A stretch of DNA of 64,000 nt from Mesocentrotus franciscanus (taxonomy: Eukaryota; Echinodermata; Echinoidea; Camarodonta; Strongylocentrotidae), in contig CP137670.1 in the NCBI GenBank assembly GCA_037976565.1, positions 20,243,395 through 20,307,394 on the forward strand, written 5' to 3'. The position numbers and the translations under genes were made by a program. The notes beneath the pieces are model-generated. The model was not told where the DNA came from, made no database searches, and saw only the letters and a program-made list of their open reading frames with translations. Position 1 is the stretch's first letter, and each line of letters begins with the position of its first letter. Shown piece by piece: positions 21,539-32,500 of the stretch.

Positions 21539-24217
21539 TTAACCAAAACCAAAATGCGAATTCCCCGTCAAATTAGGAACAGGTTTACCAAAACCAAACT
21601 GCGAATTCCCGGTCGAATTAGGAACAGGTTTACCAAAACCAAACTGCGAATTCCCGGTTGAATGAGGAACAGGTTGACCAAAGCCAAACTGCAAATTCCC
21701 GGTCGAATGAGGAACAGGTTGACCAAAACCAAACTGCGAATTCCCGGTCGAATGAGGAACAGGTTGACCAAAGCCAAACTGCGAATTCCCGGTCGAATGA
21801 GATACAGGTTGACCAAAACTAAACTGCGAATTCCCGGTCGAATGAGGAACAGGTTGACCAAAACCATACTGCGAATTCCCGGTTGAATGAGGAACAGGTT
21901 CACCAAAACCAAACTGCGAATTCCCGGTCGAATGAAGAACAGGTTGACCAAAGCCAAACTGCGAATTCCCGGTCGAATGAGATACAGGTTGACCAAAACT
22001 AAACTGCGAATTCCCGGTCGAATGAGGAACAGGTTGACCAAAACCAAACTGCGAATTCCCGGTTGAATGAGGAACAGGTTCACCAAAACCAAACTGCGAA
22101 TTCCCGGTAGAATGAGGAACAGGTTGACCAAAACCAAACTGCGAATTCCCGGTTGAATGAGGAACAGGTTGACCAAAACCAAACTGCGAATTCCCGGTCG
22201 AATTAGGAACAGGTTTACCAAAACCAAACTGCGAATTCCCGGTCGAATAAGGAACAGGTTGACCAAAACCAAACTGCGAATTCCCGGTCGAATGAGGAAC
22301 AGGTTGACCAAAACCAAAAAACGTGTGCGGTCTTTCCTGCTCGGTATAACCTAGGTTAGGATAATTCTCACCAGCTGGACGAAACAAGGCGTTCCCATCT
22401 TCTTGTTGGGCAGGCGCTATCTCCAAATCATTTTTCAAAGAACCTTGGTCAAGATCATTCTCGCCTTCGCTTGCGTCCTGGCCGAGAGAACCTTGGTCAA
22501 ATTCATTCTCGCCTTCACTTGCGTCCTGGTCGAGAGAGCCTTGGTCAAAATCATTCTCGCATTCGCTAACGTCCTGGTCGAGAGAGCCTTGGTCAAAATC
22601 ATTCTCGCCTTCGCTAACGTCCTGATCGAGAGAACCTTGTTCAAAATCATTCTCGCCTTCGCTAACGTCCTGGCCGAGAAAACCTTGGTCAAAATCATTC
22701 TCGCCTTCGCTTGCGTCCTGGTCGAGAGAGCCTTGGACAAAATCATTCTCGCCTTCGCTAACGTCCTGGTCGAGAGAGCCTTGGTCAAAATCATTCTCGC
22801 CTTCGCTAACGTCCTGGTCGAGAGAGCCTTGGTCAAAATCATTCTCGCCTTCGCTAACGTCCTGGTCGAGAGAACCTTGGTCAAAATCAATATCGCCTTC
22901 GCTTGCGTCCTGGTCGAGAGAGCCTTGGTCAAAATCATTTTCGCCTTCGCTAACGTCCTGGTCGAGAGAGCCTTGGTCAAAATTATTCTCGCCTTCGCTA
23001 ACGTCCTGGCCGAGAAAACCTTGGTCAAAATCATTCTCGCCTTCGCTAACGTCCTGGCCGAGAGAACCTTGGTCAAAATCATTCTCGCCTTCGCTTGCGT
23101 CCTGGTCGAGAGAGCCTTGGTCAAAATCATTCTCGCCTTCGCTAACGTCCTGGTCGAGATAGCCTTGGTCAAAATCATTCTCGCCTTCGCTAACGTCCTG
23201 GCCGAGAGAACCTTGGTCAAAATCATTCTCGCCTTCGCTTGCGTCCTGGTCGAGAGAGCCTTGGTCAAAATCATTCTCTCCTTCGCTAGCGTCCTGGTCG
23301 AGAGTACCTAAGTAAAGATCATTATCATCAGATGGGCAAAACCGGGTGTTCCTAACTTCTCGTAGGGCATGCGCTATGGACAGCAGGTCGTTGGGGTCTC
23401 TCTCCAATTCATTTATGAGTCCTAGGACTCCTATATAAAGTGTTTTTAGTGCATCAGAGTCTGAAAACGTGCAAGTACTAGTACTTGCAATGCCCTCTTG
23501 TGCTATAAGAGTGCTCTTTTCATCGATAATCTGCAATGAATGTTCCTGGCGTCTAATGATATCTGTCAACACCTTGCCAGAATTTTTGCGGATGTCGTCA
23601 TTTTCTTTTAATAGTCTTTCCTTGTGTTCCCCAAGAATTTTGAATTTGTCAAGAAAGGAATCTGTTATTTCCCTATCTATGTTCTCTAGATATGAATGAA
23701 TATTATGCATAGTTTGCTTAGCATTGGTAATATCATTCTTAATCTGTGCTTTCTTCTTCTCACTTTTTTTACTGAGAGACCTTATTTTCTCTTTCAAAAA
23801 TGGTCCCAACTCTTCCTTCTTTCTAAACCTATGACCTTGATGTTTATCAAACAAACAAGTCAGACAAATGAATACCTTGCAAACCTCGCAGAAAATGTCT
23901 TTATAGACTTGACTGTGCAGGGAACATTGTTCTGATGATTTACCATTGACCTTAAGAGGTACATGTAATTCCTCCTCGAGGCCTTTCAGAGAGAAATAGG
24001 GTGCAAGTCCCGCGACTCTATTTTTTTCCATGTTGGTGCGTTTCTTACAAACTGGACACTCCATGAAATCTTGACCCCGGTGTTGTTTATCGTATTGGTC
24101 GAGACAGAACTTGCAGAATGTATGTCCACAGGCTAGGAGGGTAGGGGCCTTGAATGCTTCGAGACATAGTGGACATACCAGACTTTCGGGCAGCTGTAGT
24201 TCTACCTTTTCAGCCAT
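21539..24217 (-). CDS. TRIM-type RING/B-box protein with acidic and FG tandem arrays
   Basis: 892 residues starting MAEK. The RING occupies 15-57 (C15, C18, C30, H32, C35, C38, C54, C57) and the B-box 98-129 (C98, H101, C110, C113, C118, C121, H126, H129). A coiled coil at about 135-250 completes a tripartite-motif core, so E3 ubiquitin ligase activity is likely by family. Residues 305-592 are 18 copies of a 16-residue acidic unit with core DQDVSEGENDF. Residues 634-888 are 17 copies of a 15-residue unit with core FGFGQPVPHSTGNSQ. Both arrays should be disordered. The second resembles nucleoporin-type FG repeats in having regular FGFG spaced by polar residues, which is a similarity of form and not of descent. 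Each acidic unit contains S-E-G-E, matching the CK2 phosphorylation consensus. No SPRY, NHL or membrane segment is present. The stop is TAA in place of the CAA of the FG unit. The paralogue at 1709-2890 shares the core and upstream flank but lacks the FG array. Confidence 0.87.
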   Translation of the reverse strand: MAEKVELQLPESLVCPLCLEAFKAPTLLACGHTFCKFCLDQYDKQHRGQDFMECPVCKKRTNMEKNRVAGLAPYFSLKGLEEELHVPLKVNGKSSEQCSLHSQVYKDIFCEVCKVFICLTCLFDKHQGHRFRKKEELGPFLKEKIRSLSKKSEKKKAQIKNDITNAKQTMHNIHSYLENIDREITDSFLDKFKILGEHKERLLKENDDIRKNSGKVLTDIIRRQEHSLQIIDEKSTLIAQEGIASTSTCTFSDSDALKTLYIGVLGLINELERDPNDLLSIAHALREVRNTRFCPSDDNDLYLGTLDQDASEGENDFDQGSLDQDASEGENDFDQGSLGQDVSEGENDFDQGYLDQDVSEGENDFDQGSLDQDASEGENDFDQGSLGQDVSEGENDFDQGFLGQDVSEGENNFDQGSLDQDVSEGENDFDQGSLDQDASEGDIDFDQGSLDQDVSEGENDFDQGSLDQDVSEGENDFDQGSLDQDVSEGENDFVQGSLDQDASEGENDFDQGFLGQDVSEGENDFEQGSLDQDVSEGENDFDQGSLDQDVSECENDFDQGSLDQDASEGENEFDQGSLGQDASEGENDLDQGSLKNDLEIAPAQQEDGNALFRPAGENYPNLGYTEQERPHTFFGFGQPVPHSTGNSQFGFGQPVPYSTGNSQFGFGKPVPNSTGNSQFGFGQPVPHSTGNSQFGFGQPVPHSTGNSQFGFGEPVPHSTGNSQFGFGQPVPHSTGNSQFSFGQPVSHSTGNSQFGFGQPVLHSTGNSQFGFGEPVPHSTGNSQYGFGQPVPHSTGNSQFSFGQPVSHSTGNSQFGFGQPVPHSTGNSQFGFGQPVPHSTGNLQFGFGQPVPHSTGNSQFGFGKPVPNSTGNSQFGFGKPVPNLTGNSHFGFG
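21542..22318 (-). repeat. 45-base FG-coding tandem array (17 units plus FGFG)
   Basis: Unit core in protein: FGFG[Q/K/E]PVPHSTGNSQ. Units 6-9 and 10-13 (gene order) repeat the same variant order, E, Q, FSFG..VSH, then plain. At the DNA level 21781-21840 is identical to 21961-22020, showing a 180-base higher-order duplication of four units. Such homogeneity implies recent expansion by unequal exchange or slippage. Confidence 0.93.
22442..23305 (-). repeat. 48-base acidic-coding tandem array (18 units)
   Basis: Eighteen in-frame units of 16 residues with variation mainly A/V before SEG and D/G after L. Because the unit length is a multiple of three and the sequence lacks stops in several frames, long antisense and shifted reading frames appear across it. 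These are by-products. Many adjacent units are identical or differ at one or two bases. Confidence 0.93.
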
Positions 24218-24330
24218 AGTGCAGGCAGTCGTAGAAGCATAAACTTAGCGGAGAAATGTGAGCAAAAATATTCAGCCACTTATTACAAGCACAGGATTAA
24301 GTCCAGGACAAAATGGAAATGCCAATTGGT
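24218..24330 (-). other. 5' UTR part of the large TRIM exon, with splice acceptor
   Basis: On the minus strand the tract TTTCCTTTCTTTCTTTTCAG ends at 24331, giving a 113-base leader before the ATG. The corresponding acceptor is kept in the short paralogue (2976). Homology between the two loci continues through the presumed intron to about 24462, where the large copy is interrupted. Confidence 0.65.
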
Positions 24331-24589
24331 CTGAAAAGAAAGAAAGGAAAACAAATTATACTTTGTGTTGCAAATTATTGGAATTGTAGTGCGTTTTTTA
24401 ATGATCTCTTTACTCTCTACAAAATTAAATCCAAGACCAAAACTGTTCCATTATTTGTAATTCAGGCCCGTCGGAAGGAATTTGAAAGTGGAACGGTTTC
24501 AGTGAGGGTCGGGTTGACCCTTTTGAAGCTCTTGCATTTGAAAAAATGAAATTACAATTGTCATGGTAAGTTGATACAAGTGGAAATTC

Positions 24590-24930
24590 AGTGGCGTACG
24601 TAATGAGCATTTTTTTTTGGGGGGGGGGGGGGGGCAGAAAAAATCCGCATCACCACTTCTCTTACATGCAGGGCCCCGCGGAACGTTTTCAAAGTGGGGG
24701 AGGCTAAAACATTTACGATCAGATAGAGCGTATAGCGAGCAAAGTGAGAGGAGCTTAAATTGGCGTGGGGTCCAGGGGCAAAGCCGGCGGCGGGGGTTAT
24801 TTTTATAACTCCTTTGTGACACTGGCAGGTCACTATTCTTTCTTTCTTTCTTTCTATTTCTCTTTAACATATACTTCTTTTGTTTTAAGTGAGGGGTGGC
24901 TCAAGCTCCCCGATCCCCGCCGTTCCGCTG
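24590..24930. repeat. Dispersed repeat with G-run; same family as the gypsy target
   Basis: A T-run and a G-run of about 17 are followed by CAGAAAAAATCCGCATCACC and then GAACGTTTTCAAAGTGGGG. The reverse complement of this stretch occurs at 33300-33405 and 38641-38705, on either side of the Ty3/gypsy element. This shows it is a dispersed family and that the retroelement landed inside one member. Confidence 0.7.
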
Positions 24931-25774
24931 GCCCTAACATCTAAGCCTCTTAATAACCATATTTTTGCCTGACTGTTAATTTGCGAATTTGTAATTTTCC
25001 AACAAACGCATAAAAATCACTGGTATCTTATTAAAAATTAACCACGTTGCCCCCTTTGCAGTACGCCAGCGAGTGGAATAATCATTGTAATAACTCCTCG
25101 AGCGTTACTTGTGCACCAGTGCACATCCGTACGACTAAATTGAACAATTATAATACATGTAATTAGCTTTGTCCTCCACCATTGTACCAGTGAAACTATT
25201 TTAAAAAAGGTGTTCTTAAAGATCCCCTTCCATTGCCCATCGGAGGCTCATCTTATCCTCCGAATTTGAATTTCCGATGGAATCTGTGCCGACAAGGGCC
25301 CTGTTTTCTGGGAAATCCGATTGAGGATCCGATCTTGATCTGACTGCATTTGGAGGGTAATCGTACACCAACCCGGTGGGAGGATTATTCACCAAATATT
25401 GGATAGGTGTTGACTTTGTGTTGAACGGCTATCAAACACGTCCGTCATGGTCCGTCTGCTGGCTGGATCCGTTGTTTTGTAAACTTTATTTTTCTCAGAG
25501 TGCTAGTGTCACGCGTGGTACGGAAGTTGTCTATTCGTGATCGTATAGCGCTAGAATAGCGCAAGCGCGTTGCTATCCGACATTGAACTTTGCGATCGCG
25601 ATCTCTGGGATTCTTGGTCGATAATATTTTTGCAATGACGACCTTCGCCATTGCCTTGTTTTCGTTCACATTCTGCCCCATTAATATTCTTCTCCTGATT
25701 ATCGCCAGGAAGTCGCATTCGTTTTGCACGTAGTGCTTGTTATTCCTAGTTAGGTACTTTCCTCAGGCCTTTTC

Positions 25775-26703
25775 CGAATGGTCGGGTAGCGTCGCGGTGC
25801 GTCGCGTTAACTTGAAAACGACCATTCGTCCAAAGCCCCCCCCCCCCGGTTTTGCCGATAGGGTGCGTTGAGAACCGAGTACCGCCTTAACGCACCCTTT
25901 CGGGATAAGCGGGTGGGGGGGGGGGGGGGGGGGTGGGTGGGGCTTTCTCGAAAGGGTGCGTTGACTAGTCTTTCACATCAGTCGTTTAGAATGGGATTTA
26001 AGGAATAGAAATTTAAGTCGTTTTGAATTGAAATAATCAAAATTTAAAACAAATAAAAAATAAAATTAAACTATTTTTACGTAGTCTTGCAGATCAGGCG
26101 TTTACAAGAATTAAATAAATAAATAACAAGAAACACAATTAAATAATTTACTTAAATATTTAAAAAATGTCACATAAAGGTGTTTACCTAGTCTTGCATG
26201 TCAGTCGTTTATTTATTAAAATAACAAAAAATAAATCCATTATTTTTCCATGTGTTCCGTTATTTTTTAGTTATTTATTTGTAATTTCATTTGTAACGAC
26301 TGTTATGCAAGATTAGTTTACATTAAGAAATCAATTTTATACATAGAAAGAAATGAATATCATTTTATTTGACATTTTTAAATATTTAAAGCCCCACTGC
26401 ACTACTTGTACCTACTTGCGCCCTCTATCTAGCAATCGGTACCCGTTGTTTAAATGAGAGCTGAATTGATGAGAGAACCAGTGGAAGATCCAGGGGGACA
26501 GGGCCCCCTCCCCGAGAAAAAAAACAGGTAAAACACACTTTTTTGTAAAAAAACAAAAAAGAAGAAGTTGGGCCCCCTCCCCTGGCGCCCAAGGGAGGGG
26601 TGGAGGTTGAAAAAAATTGCACTTCCCCTCCCTCCCCCACTGAGTGAAAAATCGGCCGGCACGATATTCAAATCTTCGGGTGCAAAAAAAAAAATTGTGT
26701 TCA
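25775..26703. mobile_element. Nested insertion with palindromes and a GGATCC-family repeat
   Basis: Absent from the partner copy near 60125-60218. The left part holds CGAATGGTCG (25775-25784) and its complement CGACCATTCG (25819-25828). A larger imperfect palindrome follows, with GGGTGCGTT and AACGCACCC arms around C- and G-runs at 25831-25975. The right part (about 26480-26703) is a reversed GGGGCGGATCCAG-family repeat. The middle is AT-rich. Confidence 0.6.
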
Positions 26704-27892
26704 CTTCCCCAGGCGCCATTTTGTCCGTTTCTGGTCCATTTTAAGGCCTTTCTTTTTCCTTCCTATCTCCACTATTCTACATCCTACAAACTTCTAAAAA
26801 ATTCCTCTAGATAGTCTAAGAGATGTTCTTTTATCTGCGACGTATAACCTGACCTTCAAAATGCCATCTTTGTAGTCAAAATTCAAATCTGAAACCGACT
26901 CCGTCAAAAACGTTTAAAATTCTTGAAAAATGGACCCCTAAAAATCTAAAACTGCCATAACTTTCTCATATAAATTCCGTTTTGTTTTTTAATCTGACAG
27001 TATCTTTATCTCATAATTGCACATTGCCATTCCAAATTTCACGCTCCAATGGCCATGCAAAAAATAGCGCCCTCTAAAGTTCTGGGAATTGGCTTTCTTT
27101 CTTTGGCCGTATCTCTATTGTGTCTTGGCAAACCCGTACCCTTTATTGGATTTAGATACTTGAAGATATGTCCTTTCCAGCCATATACAAAATTGTATAC
27201 CCTAACGCTGACCAAATTTGAGAAAATTCCGAAAAAAAGTCAACTAGCTCTAGAATGACGATCCTTATACCTACATTAATGAAACTTGGCAGACATATGT
27301 ATCAATATACGTGACAACTGTCTCTTAAGTTTGGTAAAATTCGATGACGTCAGCGCAAAGTTATTGCCAAAAATGATGAATTTACTATGCATTACGTAAT
27401 AGCGCGTTTAATGCGTGCGATACATTGCGCGCAGATGACAATGGTGTCAAACTGACTGCAATGAAGTGCCCATTCGAATGATACCAAACACGTTATATCT
27501 TATCGCAGAAATATTTGAGTAAATTGCGTTTGAACATGGGTCACTATACGAATTCTGCTGAGTTTCCGCCAAGTTAAAACACGTATCGGCTATGACGTCA
27601 TTTTTTCAGACTGCTTTTCGCCACCTACCGTCCTGTTTTTCCCTTGAAATTTTGCAACCGTGTTCTGGGTTGCCAAACGCAGGGCTTCTTGGAGCCGGAT
27701 GTTTAAAATCGGTCAAGCATGACATTTAAGTCACGATTTTGTCTTTTAAATCTATTTTAAATCACGTGTTTCGATAGGATTATCATAGAAAAAAAGAGAG
27801 TGGTTTACAATAACAACCATGCATTTCTCTTTCCAATGATACCAAATACGGCCCATAAAGAGACATAAAGAGAGAGAAAAAAAACAATTTAA

Positions 27893-28422
27893 AGATACTA
27901 TGTCCCTTTTGCAGCCAACATCAAATTCTGTAGAACTTTGCAGCAATTATGAATATGTCATGTATGTCCTATCTGTGAAATTTAAACGTTAGCAGTGTCC
28001 TAATATTCAAATTATGCAAGGAAACCCGTTTACTTGCTAGACTTCACTGTCAGACACTATTGAGTGACTGACTGGCTTTTTCATCTTTGGTAATAACATA
28101 CATAAAATGAGCTGTAAAGGGTACATGAGCATTTGTCTACATCAATAACCCACTTCTTGTAATGGCCAAAATTAAACTGATTGAATCTTTGCGCAGCATA
28201 AAACGTACGACCATTCGGTACAATGGTCTGAAAAATCAGACTATTACTTACTGGCTCTATAGCTCCTAAGTCGATTCGACAACTAATAGTCGTTATTTTC
28301 CCACTTAAAGACATTTTCAAGCCCCCTTTTTTTTAGGGAAGTTCTAAATTAGTATTGTCTTTCAAATGCCGTTGGAATTTAACCTTTTCATTTTTTTGGC
28401 CTGCAAATGGGACATAGTACCT
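27893..28422. mobile_element. MITE with TTAA target duplication (family A)
   Basis: Left end AGATACTATGTCCCTTTTGC and right end CTGCAAATGGGACATAGTACCT form imperfect terminal inverted repeats of 22 bp. TTAA lies on both sides (27889-27892 and 28423-28426). The inverted partner repeat at 58598-60370 has the empty site, a single TTAA at 58902-58905 joining the same flanks. The 530-base element encodes nothing. The pattern fits a piggyBac-type non-autonomous transposon. Confidence 0.9.
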
Positions 28423-29516
28423 TTAAGTCCGGTCATAATACAGATCCTGTACGTTTTTCGCCCATGCATTACACGCATTGTCTATGGGGCAAATCGGGTT
28501 CACGCTTTTGGCCCCCAAAACGATCTTTATTTTTCTTAAAATTTTACAGGCACATTCTAAGTGGCCAAATGCAGAGCATCTCGAAGCCGGATTTTTAAAA
28601 TCGGTCAAGCATGACATTTTAGTCGCCATATTTTGTCCTATAAATCTATTTTACATCACGTGTTTCGATAGGATTATCATAGAAAAAAAGAGAGTGGTTT
28701 ATAAAATTCTTGAAATCTCGATTTTTAAAACTTGTCAAGAGGGCCATTTTAAATGCTATTTCATACTCTGCATAACTAGTCCGAAAGATGCTCTTTCGTT
28801 TGACACGTAAAAACATGGCGTCATTGCACGCATATCGTTCTGACACGATTGCATTTCTAGTTCTTCTTGTACCCATTCGTAGTCTAAATTCAAATTCTAA
28901 ATCAAATATATAGATAGGTCAAATATACCCGCAAAAATGCCGTAGGCCCTGGTTGTCCCATGAATTTACCAGAGAAGGGCGGGAAGTATGGTGTCCAAAT
29001 GATCGTGTCCAATACATAGGCCTACGTTGAAATTGAAAGCAAATTTTTAACAACTGAATGAAGAGGTAACGAAAATGGGCGGGAAATCTATTTAGGCCTA
29101 ATCTATAAATAGGAGGTTCACGGTCAGGTTGCGAGCTTAATTTGTCATTTTCTCGAAGATATTATTTTTAAGAATGCGATTGGAAGAAAGAATTCTGTGG
29201 CATATATGCTGTCTTTCGGTTTATGTGATAATGCGTTTCATAATAATGCAAAAAAGGCAAAGTCACTTCGATGTTCATGTTATTCCATTAAGCTGGTGAT
29301 AAGCACGCCTACGATCAGCCTACATGACATTTATCATCCTCCCACCTTCTCTCTTCTTTTCTCTTCTCTTTTCTTTTTGCCCTCTCTATCTTTCCTTTTA
29401 TCTTCTCTTTTCTTCACTCTATCTATATCTCTCTCTCTCTTTTCTTCTTCTGTTTTTAGGCTGAAAAGTGGTTCGGTCAATCCCGTACCAACCGTATAGC
29501 GTCTCCAACGGGCCTT

Positions 29517-32500
29517 ATTTGTATTGATTTGCACGTGTGTGACACTAAATAAGAATAACAATTAGTGATGATATCAATATGCTGCATGCCCATTGTCAGT
29601 TCAAACTGGAAGGCTGCCATAGCCAGTGGCGTAGCGTGGGCTCCGTCATGGGGGTGGGGGCACCAGTCTTTAGTCATATAGATCAGCATTTGTTTGTCAC
29701 ATCATCCTTTTAAGAAATTAAAAGCTTCGGTCACCCAAATCCCAAATTGATCACAAAAATGCTCTTTGCATCACTCTGGCACGCTTCATTGAAATAAATA
29801 TATATGAGGGCATATTTTATTTTAAATTTGCGAGTGAGCCCCACAAAGTGATCCTTTTTAATATGGTAAAACGAAGTTTGTTGTATGCTGGCACCTCGCC
29901 GATGAATATCCATTAATACAAAAAAACTCAAATATTCGGTCACCTCGATACCTGAATATGAAGATATTCGGCCATACCGTTGCCAATAATTTTCCTGTAG
30001 CTAAATGTTGCAAGCGAGGGAAGCGAGTGAGCGTGGTAAAAAAATGCAATTTCGGTAGACAAGATATATGATATATTTGGGTACATCGCTGTCAAATAGA
30101 AGTATATTTGAGCATACATATAGAGGTATTCACTTGGCTGCCTAAATCATCTTGTTTCTAAATGTTGTGAGCGATTTCCTCGTGAAATTACGAGCTCCCT
30201 ATGTTTTCTAATCTTCGGTTTACATGAAATCGAAGTTATTCGATCAATATATTTGCATATAACCGAATGTTCCCGTGGTACTCCTAGAGATTTCTTGAGG
30301 AACCCTACTTGAAAAACGCTGTACAAGATGTCAAGATTTGAGGGGGCAGATTGACCAAGCCGGGAGGGGAAATACTCCTTGCCCCTTTAAAAAAAATGTT
30401 GTCTTTCGAAGTGAACCGGATACAAGTACATGCTCTCTCTGTCTCTTTTCCCGTATGTCTTCCATCTTTTTTTCTGCTATCTCCATTTCTTTTTCTTCTC
30501 TGCTGTACGCTACATCAAGGACGCAGATATGATCACCCCAAAGGATTTTTTCGATAATTTGACAAAACAATAGGTATTACCAGGGAGGTGTGAGTTTTTG
30601 CAGGTAACATCTACCTGCTATTACTGTACTGATTAATACCTTGTCAACTATTTATGTGAGTAGTGATCAGGTAGGCCCTATTGTGCCTTGACTAAACTTT
30701 ACCAACTATTTACATAAAACATGTATTCAGTGAATAAACTGGATATGAACTTTATGTCGACCACATACACTGAGTCTGTTGTTGAAATTTTAATTAACAG
30801 GAATAATGACCCATGAGTTTGCAGCATATTAATATTAAATATATTTTCTATATTTAGCCATCTCTATATTTTAATATATATGAAATAGTCCAGTATATAT
30901 TATGTGCCGCCCCGCCACCAGAGCTGGAGCATGTATAGAATTTGACACATTTTCGCACGTATTGATTTAGAACTAGAATATGCAATGCGCTGCAAGATAA
31001 ATCTGTATAAATATTCAATACATGTATCTGTGATTTAAACCTTGAAACATGTGTTCTTAACACAATACCCAACGATATTTTCCCAGCTATCTATATATAC
31101 AGGCAAACAAAAATGCAATATCGACAGAACTGCTTACTCAATAACCTACGTAGGCCTCTGGTATTTTAGGCCTCTAGTATTTGCAAACTCAAAATTGAAT
31201 ATCAAATGTATTAGATAATAGCCCTATCAAGAAACACTGTTTAATGGCTGTTACTTCATCAATCCAGAAATTAGTATTACTACTGTTATCGTTATCATCA
31301 CTATCATTATTACTCTAACTATCAATTTTGAGAGCGTATATAAGCAAAGAGCTTGAACCTACCATCCTTTTTAACTTAGTTTGTCGAAAAAAAGGAATTC
31401 ACTCAACCAAGGATCTCAAATTTGTCAAGGAAGAGTCTTTTACGAGAAAACATACTTCCATTATACAATAATCAATAAGATCATAAATGGAGGCTCAAAG
31501 AAACCCATTCGCTAGTAGGCAACTGTTGGGAGGTTGTTTTTAATTTTGTTGTTTTTATTAATCTTCAATGTACCATGATGGAGATGATCTTTTCATGTTT
31601 ATGCCTATTATACTGACCCTAATCAAAATCAATAACAATCGAGTGTTTTTTTCTCATAAGACACTGATCGATACTGGTGTTTCACCTCGTTAAAAGGATA
31701 TGAATAAATATAATAAATACAACGAGATTGTGACAGGGATACTTACAAACAATCAACACTAAGAGTAAGTTTCTGTTTACAAGTTATATACCCAATATCA
31801 AAACAAAACGTGATTTTCTTCATCATAAGAACCATTCACATAATAGTATAATCTTTGTAGAGCATTTTCGAGCAAACTATATCTCTTTATATTATCTCAC
31901 GTTCTTTTACCTCTTCCTTCATCTTTCCCTTCGCTCTCACTTTTTTTCTTCTTCTCCTTTTTCCTTTTTTCCTTTTTTCTGGGGGCTATAGCCACACATG
32001 ACTCATACCTACAATCCATTTCCATAACTTCCCATGATTTAGGTAGATTCTGTTGTTTTTCATTTTCCATAACTTTCTATAAGAACGTAAACTCCCATGG
32101 CTTTAAGAACAACAATTATTTTTGTACAGAGAACAAAATTCATAACATGTTTTTACTTTTCAACTATAGTCTAGAGTGGGGAATATTGAAGACCTAATAT
32201 CCGAGTTCAATAGAAAAAAATGCAAATTTTGTTCGGTTCATGTTTTTTATGAGTAGTACAGGCACGGTCATAATATGGGAGACTATTTACTATTAAGGAG
32301 ACTGTCTTTAATGTCTGAGACTTTCGTCAGGATTTTTGATAGCCTATTTGGGATTTGGGAGACAGTCTTGGGAGACAGTCCCTCATTTGGGATACCATTT
32401 CGTTTTATTACATTTGCTGCAAAGGGATTACTTTGGCTCAAATCAAAATACGATGGGCAAATTTCTCATGAAAATTTACCCCTTTTGACCATTTTTTAAA

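Larger units (their letters stand above)
25615..28862 (-). repeat. Long non-coding repeat, inverted partner of 58598-60370
   Basis: The reverse complement of 58598-60370 matches along this interval in order, for example the AGGCGCCATTTTGTCCGTTTC stretch at 26710, the TAATGAAACTTGGCAGACAT stretch at 27277 and the CGATTGCATTTCTAG end at 28850. Removing two inserts (about 25775-26703 and 27893-28426) leaves about 1.8 kb, the length of the partner. No frame is conserved. It is a dispersed element of unknown class. Confidence 0.8.
24463..29516. mobile_element. 5-kb composite insertion relative to the paralogous TRIM locus
   Basis: At the short TRIM locus the sequence CATTATTTGTATTAATTTGC runs straight into block A (about 3085-3107). 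At the large locus CCATTATTTGTA (about 24450-24462) is followed by unrelated DNA, and block B homology resumes at 29513 with TTATTTGTATTGATTTGC. The 5.05 kb between is extra. It contains the repeats listed separately below and a CT-rich stretch at 29330-29460. No gene was found. Confidence 0.75.

Noticed and set aside
21568..22317. A 249-residue Leu/Val/Arg repeat frame
   Set aside because: Shifted frame of the 45-base FG array; the true frame is fixed by the RING/B-box upstream.
21539..23305. CRISPR-like regular repeats
   Set aside because: Units abut with no unique spacers and are in-frame coding repeats of a eukaryotic gene.
22403..23311. A 302-residue frame antisense to the large TRIM gene, and a 279-residue frame on the same strand in another phase
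   Set aside because: They are shadows of the 48-base array: a stop-free unit whose length is a multiple of three stays open in several frames. No domain or start context supports them.
24499..24870. A 123-residue minus-strand frame with poly-Pro
   Set aside because: It runs through a G-run of a dispersed repeat; no domain and no homologue in the related copy at 33300.
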